A stretch of DNA of 64,000 nt from Salinibacter grassmerensis (GTDB lineage: Bacteria; Bacteroidota; Rhodothermia; Rhodothermales; Salinibacteraceae): contig NZ_CAMTTF010000003.1 in assembly GCF_947077765.1 (NCBI RefSeq), forward strand, positions 124,001-188,000. Direction: 5' to 3'. The notes below the pieces were generated by a model. The model did no database searches. It had not been told where the DNA came from and was given only the letters and a program-made list of their open reading frames with translations. A program made the translations under genes and the position numbers. This document shows positions 26,225 through 35,984 of this stretch, piece by piece (within the stretch, counting starts at the first letter, position 1; each line of letters begins with the position of its first letter).

Positions 26225-28165
26225 ATGCCTGACCCCGGCGACGTACTGGACGGCTACCGCCTGAATGCGGTCATCGGCCGGGGCGGCATGGGCACCGTGT
26301 ACCGGGCCACGGACCAGGCCCTCGAAAAGACTGTCGCCCTCAAGGTCATCGCGCCGCACCTGGCCGACGATCCCACCTTCGTGCGCCGGTTCCGGGAGGA
26401 GGCCAAGGCGCTGGCCCGCCTGGACGCGGACGGAATTGTCGACGTATACACCCTCCGCGAGACGGAGGAGGCCCTGTTTTTCGTGATGGAGCATATCGAG
26501 GGGCCTTCGCTACAGACCGTGCTGCGGCGGCGGGGCCGGCTGGAGCCCCCACAGGCCCTGTCGCTCCTTCGACAGGTGCTCACCGCCGTGGGGCACGCCC
26601 ACGCCTCTGGGGTGCTGCACCGCGACCTCAAGCCTAGCAACATCCTCATCGACGCGGACGGGCAGGCGGTGATCACAGACTTCGGGCTGGCCAAGATTCT
26701 GGCCTCCGACGCCGACCTGACGGCAACACATGACCAACTGGGCACCGTCGCGTACATGTCGCCGGAGCAGGTGAAGGGCCTCCGGAACGTGGACACGGCC
26801 AGCGACCTCTTCGCCGTCGGCCTCATTGCCTACGAGGTGTTGACCGGACAGCTTCCCTTCGATCGGTCCGGGACCGACTTCGTCGTCCAGCGGGCGATCG
26901 TGGACGCCTCCTTCCCCCCTCCCTCGACCTATGCGCCGGAGGTGCCCCCGGCGGTGGAACAGGTGGTACTCGATCTGTTGTCGAAGGACCCGGCCGCTCG
27001 GCCGCCCGACGCCCAGGCCGCCCGAACCCGGCTGCCCATCCCACAGACCGCGGACGAGGAGCCGCTTCTCACGCCGGATACCCCACCCGCCCCCGACGTC
27101 GGCTTCACGGCTTGGCAGTGGGCCGGCTTGGCGGCGGGGACCCTGCTGATGCTAATGGGCACGTACGCCGGGGTGCGGGGCACCCTCGGCCTGCCGATTC
27201 TCTCCACTGCGGGCCCGGCGCCCTCGGAGACAACCCGAACGGCGGCAACCCCGGCCGGCCCGTCCTCCGCAGAGCAGAAGAGCACACCTGAGGCGAACGA
27301 CACAGGGCTCTCCTCGCGCACCGGACAGGATCCCTCGACGGAGACGTCTTCGTCCGTAAATCCGTCGTCCAGCGACGAGGCGCCGTCGGATGAGTCGGAT
27401 CCAAGCGCGGCCGCCCCATCGGAGGACTCGACACCCCCGGGCGCTTCTACCGACAACACGTCCGGAGCAACGTCCGCCCCCGACGACGAGCCGTCTCCCC
27501 CACCCGAGCCGGCGACGGGGGCCATTACGGTCCGGTCGAGCCCGGACGGAGCGACGGTGCGCCTGAACGAGCAGACGATTGGGCGCACGCCACTGACGAT
27601 TGATGACCTGGCGCCCGGCACGTATCGTCTCCTCCTGGATCGGAACGACCACCGCGCTCAGGAGACGACCGTCCCGGTAGCGGGAAACGACACCACGGTC
27701 GTGTCGCCGACACTCCCCCCTCGGCCCGCCGTGGTGCGGCTGGGCGCCCGTCCCGACGGCACGGTGCGCATCGATGGCACTCCACAGGCCCCCACGGCGG
27801 ACGGGCTCGTCGTGGACTCGCTGTCCCCGGGCCCCCACCAGATCACAATCACGTCTACGCTTGGCCGCTGGGCGATGGAGGTGACGCTCGATCCAGGGGA
27901 GACGTACGAGCGCACGATCGACTTCACAGAGCGCGTCGAGAGCGCAGTGACGGCCCGCGCGACGGGCGGCCCCCCGCTCCCCAACGCCACCGTCACGGTG
28001 AACGGCGATACCGTCGGGTATACGCCACAGCGCCTGCGGCTGCGGGTGGGCGAGCGCACCATCCGGGTCATGAAGGACGGATATATTCCTGCCGAACAGA
28101 CGGTCCGGGTCGAACCGGGCATGGAGACGCCGCTCGTGTTCGAGCTCGCCCCGGAGCCCGAGTGA
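26225..28165 (+). CDS. Membrane-anchored Ser/Thr protein kinase with PEGA domains
   Basis: A 646-residue Hanks-type kinase. The kinase domain spans about residues 10-275: glycine loop GRGGMGTVY (18-26), invariant Lys40 in VALK, catalytic HRDLKPSN (132-139) and DFG at 152-154. One membrane helix lies at about 297-317, followed by a Ser/Thr/Glu-rich disordered linker (about 330-430). Three or four PEGA-type beta repeats complete the exported C-terminus (for example ITVRSSPDGATVRLNEQTIG). PEGA domains often bind surface components, so it probably reports envelope state to cytoplasmic substrates. Its 3' end converges on a T9SS cargo gene 16 bases away. Confidence 0.9.
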   Translation: MPDPGDVLDGYRLNAVIGRGGMGTVYRATDQALEKTVALKVIAPHLADDPTFVRRFREEAKALARLDADGIVDVYTLRETEEALFFVMEHIEGPSLQTVLRRRGRLEPPQALSLLRQVLTAVGHAHASGVLHRDLKPSNILIDADGQAVITDFGLAKILASDADLTATHDQLGTVAYMSPEQVKGLRNVDTASDLFAVGLIAYEVLTGQLPFDRSGTDFVVQRAIVDASFPPPSTYAPEVPPAVEQVVLDLLSKDPAARPPDAQAARTRLPIPQTADEEPLLTPDTPPAPDVGFTAWQWAGLAAGTLLMLMGTYAGVRGTLGLPILSTAGPAPSETTRTAATPAGPSSAEQKSTPEANDTGLSSRTGQDPSTETSSSVNPSSSDEAPSDESDPSAAAPSEDSTPPGASTDNTSGATSAPDDEPSPPPEPATGAITVRSSPDGATVRLNEQTIGRTPLTIDDLAPGTYRLLLDRNDHRAQETTVPVAGNDTTVVSPTLPPRPAVVRLGARPDGTVRIDGTPQAPTADGLVVDSLSPGPHQITITSTLGRWAMEVTLDPGETYERTIDFTERVESAVTARATGGPPLPNATVTVNGDTVGYTPQRLRLRVGERTIRVMKDGYIPAEQTVRVEPGMETPLVFELAPEPE

Positions 28166-28181
28166 CTCGCCTCTCCCACGG

Positions 28182-30203
28182 CTACTGCATCACAACGAGG
28201 CGGCGGGTCCGTGTGACGTCGCCGGCCTGCAGGCGAAGCAGGTAGGCCCCACTGGAGAGAGAGCCCCCGGTGTCCTGGCGGGTCCAGGCATAGGTGTGAG
28301 TGCCGGGCGCAACGGACTTGTCGTCGATGAAGGTAGCCACGCGCCGCCCCAGAAGATCGTACAGCTCCAAGGTGGCTCGGGTGCGCTTGGGGACCTGGTA
28401 CCGGAAGGTGGCGTGGCTGCGCACCGGATGGGGCACGCTAGGCAGGAGTTCGACGCGCTCCGGCCGATCAGCATTTCGGCCGAGTCGCCGCTGCACCGCC
28501 GCGGTGGGCCCGACGAGAATCCGCAGGGACCGTGCGTCGGTCGCCTCGGCTGCCGGGAACTGATACGTCGGCGTCTCCCGCAGATTCTGCGTCTGATCCA
28601 GAACCGGGTCCACGAGCCACACCGACTGATTGTCGGGCACCGACGAGACGTCCGCCGCACGTATGGTGACTAGGCCGGACACGTTGGTCCGCACGTCGGC
28701 CGTCCAGGTACGGACACCGCCGCCTGTCGAGCGCATATCGCGCCAGAGCCCACCCTCCTGCGACGGGGCGCGAAAGCTGAGGGAGACGTAGTCGCCAATG
28801 GGCGGGGGCTCCCGGCCGTCTGCCGCCTCCACTCCATCCGTTGCGTTCGGGGCCGTGCCAAACGTGTTCGTCGGATCGCGCGCCTGCCCCACCCGAGCCG
28901 ATAGGCCAACCGCCCACCGTGCGTCCAGGGTCCGCATCGACGACGCCGTGGCGGACGTTTCCTCTGGGCTCGGGTCAATGACAAGCGTGCCGGCCTGGCC
29001 GTCCGAGAGCCGGACGAGGTATCCCCGGTAGGGCTCAAGCACACCGCCCTCCTGATTGACGAAAGTGCCGTTGTAGCCAAATACGTCTTGGAGGGCGCCC
29101 GCTGTGTTCTCCACCCGAACCTGACTCAGCGGTACCTCGAAGGCGAATGGATTGCCGACGAGGTTCCACCCTTCCTCCAGCGGAATCTCGAAGGGTTGAT
29201 CGGTGCGGATCGACGTCCCCTCGACCGGCGTCAGCGCCCCGCCGGAGCGACGGATGAACCAGAGGCCGTCGCCCGAGGGCAAAGACGCACTCAGGCTTCT
29301 CTGCTCTGCGTAGTCGCCTCCTGCCCCGTCAGTGGTGTAGAGACGCCACTCCGCTGGATCGTACGAGCCAAGGGACGAGAACAGGTTTGAGAGCTGCGGG
29401 TCATCGAGCCTACCGGGAAACGATACGATCCGGTAGGCGGTCTCGGCTGAGCCGCCCGGCTGGGAAAGCGGCTCGGTATCCGCCGTTACCCGGATCGAGG
29501 CGACGCCCTGCGCCGGCGCCTGCACCAGATTTCCGCCCGCATCCCGGGTTTCAACGACGAACTCGATGCCACGAAGGGTGGCCTGTTCTCGAGGGATGGT
29601 CGCTGCAAGCGCTTCCCCGTCTTCTTCCATCGTCGTTGACGAAAACGAGTCGGCGCCCCCCTGTCGGTACCGCAGACGCACGGATTCCTCGGACGGCACA
29701 TTGGTGGCTTCTACTCTTATCTCAACATCCTCTTCTTCTGCGTCGACCGGCTCCGAAACCGGGACCGTCGGCTCCACAATCTGAAGGGTCACCGGGGGGT
29801 AGGGCGTGGCCGACGCCTCATTTGAAAACGACGACTCCTCCGTACGTGCGCTTCCACACGTCGTGGGGGTGTCTTCCGTCTCCGCAGCCTCGGCCGTCAC
29901 GCGGTAATAGTACGTCTCGCCGTTGGTCAGGCCGCTGTCGGTGTACGAGGGATCCTCTTCGCTGACCGCGTCCACCTCGTCCACGCGCTTCCCCGTCAGA
30001 TCTCCGGGGTTGTCGTCCGGAATCGATTCAGTGTCCCGGTATACGCGGTAACAGACCAGCGTCGTGCCGTCGTCCACCGTCGGGGCGTTCCAGGTTAATG
30101 TGCTCCTCTGGTCCTCCGGAGCGGCGTCGAGCCCCTGTGGCACCTGTGCTGCGGCTCCCAGGGGAACCATCACCAAAACAAGGATGAGTAACCGACCGGT
30201 CAT
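28182..30203 (-). CDS. Secreted fibronectin-III protein with T9SS sorting domain
   Basis: A 673-residue exported protein. Signal peptide at residues 1-19 (ending GAAAQ), then a fibronectin type III domain (about 22-130; TLTWNAPTVDDGTTLVCYRVYR). Beta-rich regions follow, and the protein ends in a typical type-A T9SS C-terminal domain: ATLELYDLLGRRVATF, then GAYLLRLQAGDVTRTRRLVV. It should cross the outer membrane by the type IX system and be surface-attached or released. The start at 30203 begins the signal peptide; the open frame continues upstream without coding character. The gene behind it on the same strand encodes a small envelope protein. Confidence 0.85.
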   Translation of the reverse strand: MTGRLLILVLVMVPLGAAAQVPQGLDAAPEDQRSTLTWNAPTVDDGTTLVCYRVYRDTESIPDDNPGDLTGKRVDEVDAVSEEDPSYTDSGLTNGETYYYRVTAEAAETEDTPTTCGSARTEESSFSNEASATPYPPVTLQIVEPTVPVSEPVDAEEEDVEIRVEATNVPSEESVRLRYRQGGADSFSSTTMEEDGEALAATIPREQATLRGIEFVVETRDAGGNLVQAPAQGVASIRVTADTEPLSQPGGSAETAYRIVSFPGRLDDPQLSNLFSSLGSYDPAEWRLYTTDGAGGDYAEQRSLSASLPSGDGLWFIRRSGGALTPVEGTSIRTDQPFEIPLEEGWNLVGNPFAFEVPLSQVRVENTAGALQDVFGYNGTFVNQEGGVLEPYRGYLVRLSDGQAGTLVIDPSPEETSATASSMRTLDARWAVGLSARVGQARDPTNTFGTAPNATDGVEAADGREPPPIGDYVSLSFRAPSQEGGLWRDMRSTGGGVRTWTADVRTNVSGLVTIRAADVSSVPDNQSVWLVDPVLDQTQNLRETPTYQFPAAEATDARSLRILVGPTAAVQRRLGRNADRPERVELLPSVPHPVRSHATFRYQVPKRTRATLELYDLLGRRVATFIDDKSVAPGTHTYAWTRQDTGGSLSSGAYLLRLQAGDVTRTRRLVVMQ

Positions 30204-30250
30204 GCAGGCCAAGGGTGGGTTAGCAGTACGTGTGAGGATGAGAGGCTTTT

Positions 30251-30799
30251 CTACTCGGGGAGCGGCTGCGGGGGCGGCAGTGGCTCCGCCCCGCCCCCGG
30301 AGTCGTCCCCTCCAAGCAGCAGCACCGCGGCCGTACCGAGGGCCGCCGCCGCAGCCCCGAGCGCCCACCGGACCCACCGCCGGTTTCCATCCTCTTCAGA
30401 CTCGGCCCGGGCCCGCCGCTGCCTCTTCGCCCTCTCCACGAGGGAAACGAAATCAGGCCGGTCTTCTGATGGATCCGGCGCGAAGTCCGGGCGCAGGTCA
30501 AGGAGGCTTTCGACGGCCCGGCGGGCCGCTGCCTCGTCGTTCTGACCAAGATGGACAAAACTGAGCAGCCGGTACATGCGGGCCCGTACCGAGTCCGGCA
30601 GCGTCCGCTCCTGGGCGCACGGCCGAAGGCGAGCCACGGCGGCCTCGAATTCGGCCGCGAAATATGCCTCTTGCGCCTGTGCAAAGCTGGTATCACAGGC
30701 GGCAGGATTCTGAGCCTGGGCCGGGGACACACCACCCAGCAGGAACAGTCCCCACACGATCAGACAAGCCCAGACAGGGAATGAACCGGTCCACCGCAT
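30251..30799 (-). CDS. Exported TPR-like protein with C-terminal membrane helix
   Basis: A 182-residue protein with a signal peptide (about 1-29, ending AQAQ). A helical segment of two or three TPR-like repeats (AQEAYFAAEFEAAVARLRPCA and following) comes next, then a basic stretch, one membrane helix (WALGAAAAALGTAAVLLLG) and a Gly/Pro tail. The arrangement suggests a periplasmic scaffold anchored in the inner membrane. Its gene lies 47 bases upstream of the T9SS cargo gene on the same strand, so the two are likely cotranscribed. No named family is recognised. Confidence 0.65.
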   Translation of the reverse strand: MRWTGSFPVWACLIVWGLFLLGGVSPAQAQNPAACDTSFAQAQEAYFAAEFEAAVARLRPCAQERTLPDSVRARMYRLLSFVHLGQNDEAAARRAVESLLDLRPDFAPDPSEDRPDFVSLVERAKRQRRARAESEEDGNRRWVRWALGAAAAALGTAAVLLLGGDDSGGGAEPLPPPQPLPE

Positions 30800-30973
30800 A
30801 CGTCCAATTGAGACGGCCAAATGACGTTTTGTGTCAACGAGCGGATTATACAAGACACCGCGGGAGAGGGTTGCAGCCTTCACCGTCTCAATTTCTCGGG
30901 CGTGTAGAGGTGCTCCTTAGTTGCCGACGCCTTGTTCGAGGAGACACCGAGCCCCAAGGCCGTTTCTTCGATC

Positions 30974-32551
30974 TTACTCATCCTGATCGCCCGTGATGGG
31001 CATGGTCTCCTCCAGGTACGAAGTGCCGCTCCGCTGTACAGCGACGGACTGACCGCGCGGATCGAAGGTGAGCGACGGATGTCCTTCTTCCGAAGGCCAG
31101 CGGAATTCGATCTCTGCCTCGCCCTCGTCACCCCCCACGTCGAGCTCGCCGCGCGTCGTATCGGCGACCACGACCTCGTAGGTGCCCGTCGCCAAGTCCT
31201 CGACCTCGATCGCGAACGCTGCCTCATCGGCTTCCATCTCGAACTCCGCCTCGCCAGAGGCATCTGAGTCCGGACCGGTATTGTTGAGGTCAACTTCGAT
31301 CTCGACCTCGTCTTCGTAATTCTCATCTTCTCCGTCCTCGTTCTCATTGTCGGTGCTCGGGACGTCTGCTTCCAAATACGGAGTGTCATCCTGCTGCACC
31401 TCCACGTGCCGGCCACGCGGGTCAAAGTTGAGCGACGGATGGCCGTTCTCGGACGGGCGGCGGAATTCAACCTCCGCTTCACCCTCTTCACCCGTCACGT
31501 CCAGCTCACCGCGCGCCGTATCGGCGACCACGACGTCGTAAGTGCCCGACGCCAGGTCCTCGACCGCAACCTTGAATTCCGTCTCGTTGGCCTCTTTCTC
31601 GTACTCCACTTCGCCGGAGGCATCTGAATCCGGGCCGACGTTTTCCAGGGCCGTCTCAATTTCAATCTCGTTTTCGTCCTCTTCATCCTCCTCTTCTTCG
31701 TCTTCCTCCTCTTCGTCCTCCCTCCCATCTCGGTCATCGTCCTCGAAGCCCTCGATGGAAGACTCAATGTTCTCTTCAATGAGTTCTCCGAAGGAGCCCC
31801 CCACCGGATTTACGAGCGTGCTATCGGCCCGCCGAAACCAGGCATCGACGTTGACTGAAAACGTAACGTTGTTTGCGTTGTCCGCAGTGACCTCTAGGGG
31901 CGGTTCGAACGCAATTTCCCGCTCGGCGTTGAGGTCGCTGGCGAACGTGAAGTCTTGAGCCGCCCCTCCGCTCGGTGTGTAGCGTCCCTGGACCCGGATG
32001 CTCGCCTCCAACGGAAAGTCCGTCCCCTCCAAGAAGTCGGGCGTCGAGGACTCCGCCTCGGGCTTGTGCACCTCAAACTCGACGTCGTCCCAGCGGCCCG
32101 CGGGCAACGTCGTGTCGACAACCACAGCGGGGGCGTCTCCGTCGAGCGGAAGCGAGACGAGAACCGGGCCGGACTCGACTTCGGCGCAGTTGTCATCGTC
32201 CGAGTTGGGGCGGTCCTCCGAAGAGCAATTTTCGTCGCCGTTGGCGCGGTCTAGCTCAATCTCGCGGACAACCATCTCCACCCGGTCGAGACGAAGCTGA
32301 TTCCCGTCCGGATCAATGAGGGTTCGCTGGCCCGCTGCGGCCTTGCTGGTCGATGCGGTGCCCCCGGCCGCAGTGCCGTCCGAAAACGCCATCGAGACGG
32401 GCACCTCCTCCTCGGACCCGTCCGGCCCCGCCACGGTGCTTCCGTCGCAGGCCACGAGGCCCAGAACGAAGCCGGCCAGGATCAAGGGCCCGCCAAGGGA
32501 GCGCAGCAGATTCAAAAGGGACATGTTGGGGTGGACGAAGCTCAGGGACAT
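30974..32551 (-). CDS. Acidic lipoprotein with duplicated C-terminal domain
   Basis: A 525-residue predicted lipoprotein with lipobox GLVAC. The start at 32551 was chosen because GAAGG stands seven bases upstream; 32524 is an alternative. Residues about 55-245 resemble a DUF4382-type beta domain (LRLDRVEMVVREIELDRANGD). An almost purely acidic linker (EDEEEEDEEEEDEEDE) then leads to two tandem copies of a 120-residue domain sharing GPDSDASGE, SGTYDVVVADTARGELDV and HPSLNFDPRG. It is probably a surface or periplasmic protein of a halophilic cell. Confidence 0.7.
   Translation of the reverse strand: MSLSFVHPNMSLLNLLRSLGGPLILAGFVLGLVACDGSTVAGPDGSEEEVPVSMAFSDGTAAGGTASTSKAAAGQRTLIDPDGNQLRLDRVEMVVREIELDRANGDENCSSEDRPNSDDDNCAEVESGPVLVSLPLDGDAPAVVVDTTLPAGRWDDVEFEVHKPEAESSTPDFLEGTDFPLEASIRVQGRYTPSGGAAQDFTFASDLNAEREIAFEPPLEVTADNANNVTFSVNVDAWFRRADSTLVNPVGGSFGELIEENIESSIEGFEDDDRDGREDEEEEDEEEEDEEDENEIEIETALENVGPDSDASGEVEYEKEANETEFKVAVEDLASGTYDVVVADTARGELDVTGEEGEAEVEFRRPSENGHPSLNFDPRGRHVEVQQDDTPYLEADVPSTDNENEDGEDENYEDEVEIEVDLNNTGPDSDASGEAEFEMEADEAAFAIEVEDLATGTYEVVVADTTRGELDVGGDEGEAEIEFRWPSEEGHPSLTFDPRGQSVAVQRSGTSYLEETMPITGDQDE
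30990..31695 (-). repeat. Tandem duplication inside the acidic lipoprotein gene
   Basis: Two direct repeats with a period of 360 bases (CATCTGAGTCCGGACCG at 31261 against CATCTGAATCCGGGCCG at 31621). They encode two 120-residue domains that remain similar along most of their length, pointing to a fairly recent in-frame duplication. Confidence 0.8.
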
Positions 32552-32934
32552 AAGCATACCTTCAAGTTGGTGCGTGGGTCGTGGACTGCCTTCGTGCAGG
32601 CGTGTCACTCTACACAATGATCAAGCCCCGCGCCACTTCACGTTTTCTCTATACTCATTCATTAACGCTCAACACAAGGAGCGCCCTGAGCAGTCTTAGA
32701 GGGGTAGAGCCCGGCGATCTTGGCTAGGCTGTGCAAGGGTTTTGTGTCGGCATTGGACGACTTGTGTTTCACCGGTGTGTCTCGTGATACATCTCGCTTT
32801 CGCGTACGAGAAGACCCTGCGGGCAGAGGGTTCATTTCTTCGATTCCGGACGCCGTAGAATGGAGAGGCGAGCGGACCAACTGCCCCACGATTCGAATAG
32901 GACCGACGCTATTCAGCGCAATCCCTCGGCCAAT
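32552..32934. other. Intergenic region between the lipoprotein and histidine kinase genes
   Basis: About 380 bases between divergent genes, so it should hold both promoters. It is AT-richer near 32620-32680. No conserved structure, RNA gene or convincing small frame was seen. Confidence 0.4.
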
Positions 32935-34272
32935 ATGTCTTTCCGGCGCAAAATTTTACTGGTGGTATTTGGGCTCGCCGTTGGGGCCGTGGTTACGGGG
33001 GGCGTCGCGGGGCTTACCCTCTGGTACGTACAGGTCGGGGCGGCCCCATTTTTGGCGGACGCGCCCGAGCTCAACGCCCTGCTCCGCCGGAGCCTCTGGC
33101 TCGTCGGCGGCGTCACGGGCGTCCTCGCGCTTGGGGCCGCGGTCGCGGGACGGTGGCTGCTCGCGTCGTTCCGGCAGTCCCTCCAGGTCCTCCGGGACGC
33201 CGTGGAGCAGGTCCGCACCGGTCGCCTCGATGCCCAGGTCTCGGTCGACCCGGACGACGAGCTCCGGCGACTGGCCCAGGCGCTGAACCGAATGACCACC
33301 ACGCTCAGCCAGCAGACGGTCTCGCGGGACTATCTGCAGGCTGTGCTCGACTCCATGGCGGAGCTGTTGTTCGTGGTCGATCCCGACGGACGCATCCGTC
33401 GGGTCAACGCAGCCGCCGCAGAGGCCCTTGGCCGCTCGGCGTCGGCCCTGCGCGGAACGGCCCTCGACGATCACTTCAACACCGACCCGCTGACGTCCTC
33501 CGCGGAGGGCGCGGTCGAGCGCATCCTCGCCCCAACGAACGGCCCCGAGCGGCCCGTGCTCGTCTCGCGGTCGGCCCTTGAGCGGACGGACGCCACGCAG
33601 GGCACGCTCGTGTGCGTGGCACAGGACATCTCGGAACGGAAGGCCACCGAGGAGAAGCTGCGGCGCTCCCTGGAGGAAAAGGAGGTTCTCCTCCGCGAGA
33701 TCCACCACCGCGTCAAAAACAACCTGCAGGTGATTTCGAGCCTGCTGAACGCCCAGGCCCGCGACGTAGAGATCTCATCGGTCGAGGACCGGTTCGCGGA
33801 GACGCAGGACCGCATCCGCTCCATGGCGTCCATCCACGAGCAGCTCTACCAGTCCGGCGACCTGGCCCGGGTCGAGTTCGACGCGTACCTTGAGGGCCTT
33901 CTGGATGACCTCTTCCGGTCGCACCGGACCGACCACATCGATCGCACCCTCGAGGCCGACGCCCAGCCGCTTTCCGTGGATCAGGCCATTCCCGCCGGCC
34001 TCATCGTGAACGAGCTCGTCACCAACGCCCTCGAACACGCCTTTCCAACGGGTCAGTCCGGGACCGTCGCCGTCACATTTTACGCCGATGAGGGCACTGC
34101 ACGGCTCGCCGTGGCGGACGATGGCCGCGGCACGGATGGGCTCGACGAGAACGGAAGCCTTGGGCTCCGGCTGGTTCGAGGGCTGACGCGCCAGCTTCGG
34201 GGCACCCTCTCCACCGACCTCGACGACGGCGTGACCGTCACGATCACGTTCCCCACGAATCCGTCCAGCTGA
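32935..34272 (+). CDS. Membrane sensor histidine kinase, HisKA_2 class, with HAMP and PAS
   Basis: A 445-residue sensor. Two membrane helices (about 8-28 and 48-66) bracket a very short loop. A HAMP domain (about 67-120) and a PAS domain (about 135-235; LDSMAELLFVVDPDGRIRRVN) follow, then the dimerisation motif REIHHRVKNNLQVISSLLNAQ near residue 257, which carries the phospho-accepting His. The ATPase N-box is LIVNELVTNALEHAF. The motif is that of HisKA_2 kinases rather than classical HisKA. The response-regulator gene starts three bases after its stop, so the two form a two-component pair. The signal is unknown; the near-absent periplasmic domain suggests intramembrane or cytoplasmic sensing. 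Confidence 0.88.
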   Translation: MSFRRKILLVVFGLAVGAVVTGGVAGLTLWYVQVGAAPFLADAPELNALLRRSLWLVGGVTGVLALGAAVAGRWLLASFRQSLQVLRDAVEQVRTGRLDAQVSVDPDDELRRLAQALNRMTTTLSQQTVSRDYLQAVLDSMAELLFVVDPDGRIRRVNAAAAEALGRSASALRGTALDDHFNTDPLTSSAEGAVERILAPTNGPERPVLVSRSALERTDATQGTLVCVAQDISERKATEEKLRRSLEEKEVLLREIHHRVKNNLQVISSLLNAQARDVEISSVEDRFAETQDRIRSMASIHEQLYQSGDLARVEFDAYLEGLLDDLFRSHRTDHIDRTLEADAQPLSVDQAIPAGLIVNELVTNALEHAFPTGQSGTVAVTFYADEGTARLAVADDGRGTDGLDENGSLGLRLVRGLTRQLRGTLSTDLDDGVTVTITFPTNPSS

Positions 34273-34275
34273 TCC

Positions 34276-35955
34276 ATGCCTCCCCCGCCCCGCATCTTGA
34301 TCGTGGAGGACGAGTTTGCCGTCGCCATGGAGCTGGAAGATCACCTGGCGGAACTCGGCTACACCGTCGTGGACCACGTGATGACCGGTGCCGCGGCAAT
34401 CGACCGGGCGGCAGAAGCCGAACTCGACCTGGTGCTGATGGACGTACACCTCGACGGCCCAATGGATGGCGTGGAGGCGGCTCGCACCATACGGGAGGCC
34501 CATCCCCTGCCCGTCGTCTTCGTGACCGCCTACAGCGACGATGAGACCCTTCAGCGGGCAACCAACACGACGCCGTTCGGCTACGTCGTGAAGCCGTTCA
34601 ACGAGCGAGAGATTTACGCCGCGGTGGAGGTGGCACTGCAGACCCACGCCCTACAGCGCCGCGTAGAGCGGGCCCACCAGGATCTCCGGCAGCTCCTGAA
34701 CGGGCTTCGGCAGGGCACAGCGCTTACCGACGCCGGGGGACGCCTTCGTTTTCTGAACGATCCGGCCGCCCGTCTGCTCGATGTCTCTTCTGAGGCCGCT
34801 ACCGACGCGCCGTGGGCTGACCTTCTCCCCGTCGACGACGAGACGCTTGAGGCACTCCGGGCCCGGATGCAGGGCACGGCCGACGCCGACGAGCCCGTCA
34901 CCGCAACCCTCTCCCACGACGACGGCACGTCATACCGCGTCGAGATCGAGGTTCGCCCTGACCCGCGCGATGATGACCGTCACATTCTGGTGTTCTACGA
35001 CGTGACGGAGGTCCACGAGCTCCGACGCATGCTCGACGACCAGTCCCGGTTCCACGACCTCGTGGGCAAGAGCGCCCCGATGCAGGACGCCTACGAACAG
35101 ATTCGGTCCGTCGCCGAGGTCAAAACCACAGTGCTGATCCAGGGCGAGACGGGCAGCGGGAAGGAACTCGCCGCCCGGGCCATCCACGACGAGAGCCCGC
35201 GGGCGGAGGGTCCGTTCGTCACCGTCAACTGCGCCGCCCTCAACCCGGACCTCGCCGGCAGCCGCCTCTTTGGGCACCGGGAGGGCGCCTTCACGGGGGC
35301 GACCGAGGACCGGGAAGGATACTTCGAGGCAGCCGACGGAGGGACACTTTTTCTGGACGAGATCGGCGACGTGCCGCTCGACGTGCAGCGTCAGCTCTTG
35401 CGGGTGCTCGAAGAGGAGGCCGTCACACGGCTCGGGGAGACCGAAGCACGGCCGGTGGACGTCCGCATTGTGGCCGCTACGCACCGCAGCCTCGACGATG
35501 AGGTGGAAGCCGATCGGTTCCGGCAGGACCTGCTGTACCGGATTCGAATCGCCCGCGTCCCCCTCCCGCCCCTCCGCGAGCGCCGGTCTGATCTGCCCCT
35601 CCTGGTGCGCACCTTCCTCCGCGAACTTCGGGCCCGCACCGGAGCGGAGGTCGATCGCGTCGGCGACGAGGCCCTTCGCCGCCTGCTCAACTACAACTGG
35701 CCGGGCAACGTGCGCGAGCTGCAGAATGCACTGGAGGCGGCCCTCATCCGCGCGTCCGGCGATGTGCTTCGGGCGGACGGCCTGCCCCCTGAAATTCGGG
35801 AGGCGTCCCCCTCCCCTCCGTCGGCCCCTGAGGAGGCCGAGCGCATCCGGGCGGCCCTTGAGCAAACCAATGGCAACCGCACCGAGGCCGCCGAGCTCCT
35901 CGGCATCAGTCGGGCCACCCTGTACCGCCGCCTCGACGAGTACAACATCGAGTAG
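34276..35955 (+). CDS. Sigma-54-dependent response regulator (REC-PAS-AAA+-Fis)
   Basis: A 559-residue activator. The receiver domain (1-125) has phospho-acceptor Asp56 in [10 protein letters not shown] and the conserved Lys in [12 protein letters not shown] domain lies at about 140-250. The AAA+ module has Walker A GETGSGKE (about 292-299), the sigma-54 contact GAFTGA (about 337-342) and Walker [11 protein letters not shown]. The C-terminal Fis helix-turn-helix ([19 protein letters not shown]) binds DNA. Phosphorylation by the kinase just upstream should license it to open sigma-54 promoters. The receiver is of the kind usually paired with HisKA_2 kinases, here fused to an NtrC-type output. 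Confidence 0.93.
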   Translation: MPPPPRILIVEDEFAVAMELEDHLAELGYTVVDHVMTGAAAIDRAAEAELDLVLMDVHLDGPMDGVEAARTIREAHPLPVVFVTAYSDDETLQRATNTTPFGYVVKPFNEREIYAAVEVALQTHALQRRVERAHQDLRQLLNGLRQGTALTDAGGRLRFLNDPAARLLDVSSEAATDAPWADLLPVDDETLEALRARMQGTADADEPVTATLSHDDGTSYRVEIEVRPDPRDDDRHILVFYDVTEVHELRRMLDDQSRFHDLVGKSAPMQDAYEQIRSVAEVKTTVLIQGETGSGKELAARAIHDESPRAEGPFVTVNCAALNPDLAGSRLFGHREGAFTGATEDREGYFEAADGGTLFLDEIGDVPLDVQRQLLRVLEEEAVTRLGETEARPVDVRIVAATHRSLDDEVEADRFRQDLLYRIRIARVPLPPLRERRSDLPLLVRTFLRELRARTGAEVDRVGDEALRRLLNYNWPGNVRELQNALEAALIRASGDVLRADGLPPEIREASPSPPSAPEEAERIRAALEQTNGNRTEAAELLGISRATLYRRLDEYNIE

Positions 35956-35984
35956 TCGAGACGGGGCCGCGACGCTCGCCTGGC

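Noticed and set aside
31670-31730. Low-complexity GAA/GAG tract as a microsatellite phase-variation site
   Set aside because: The tract encodes an acidic linker with mixed codons rather than a pure repeat, so slippage is not favoured.
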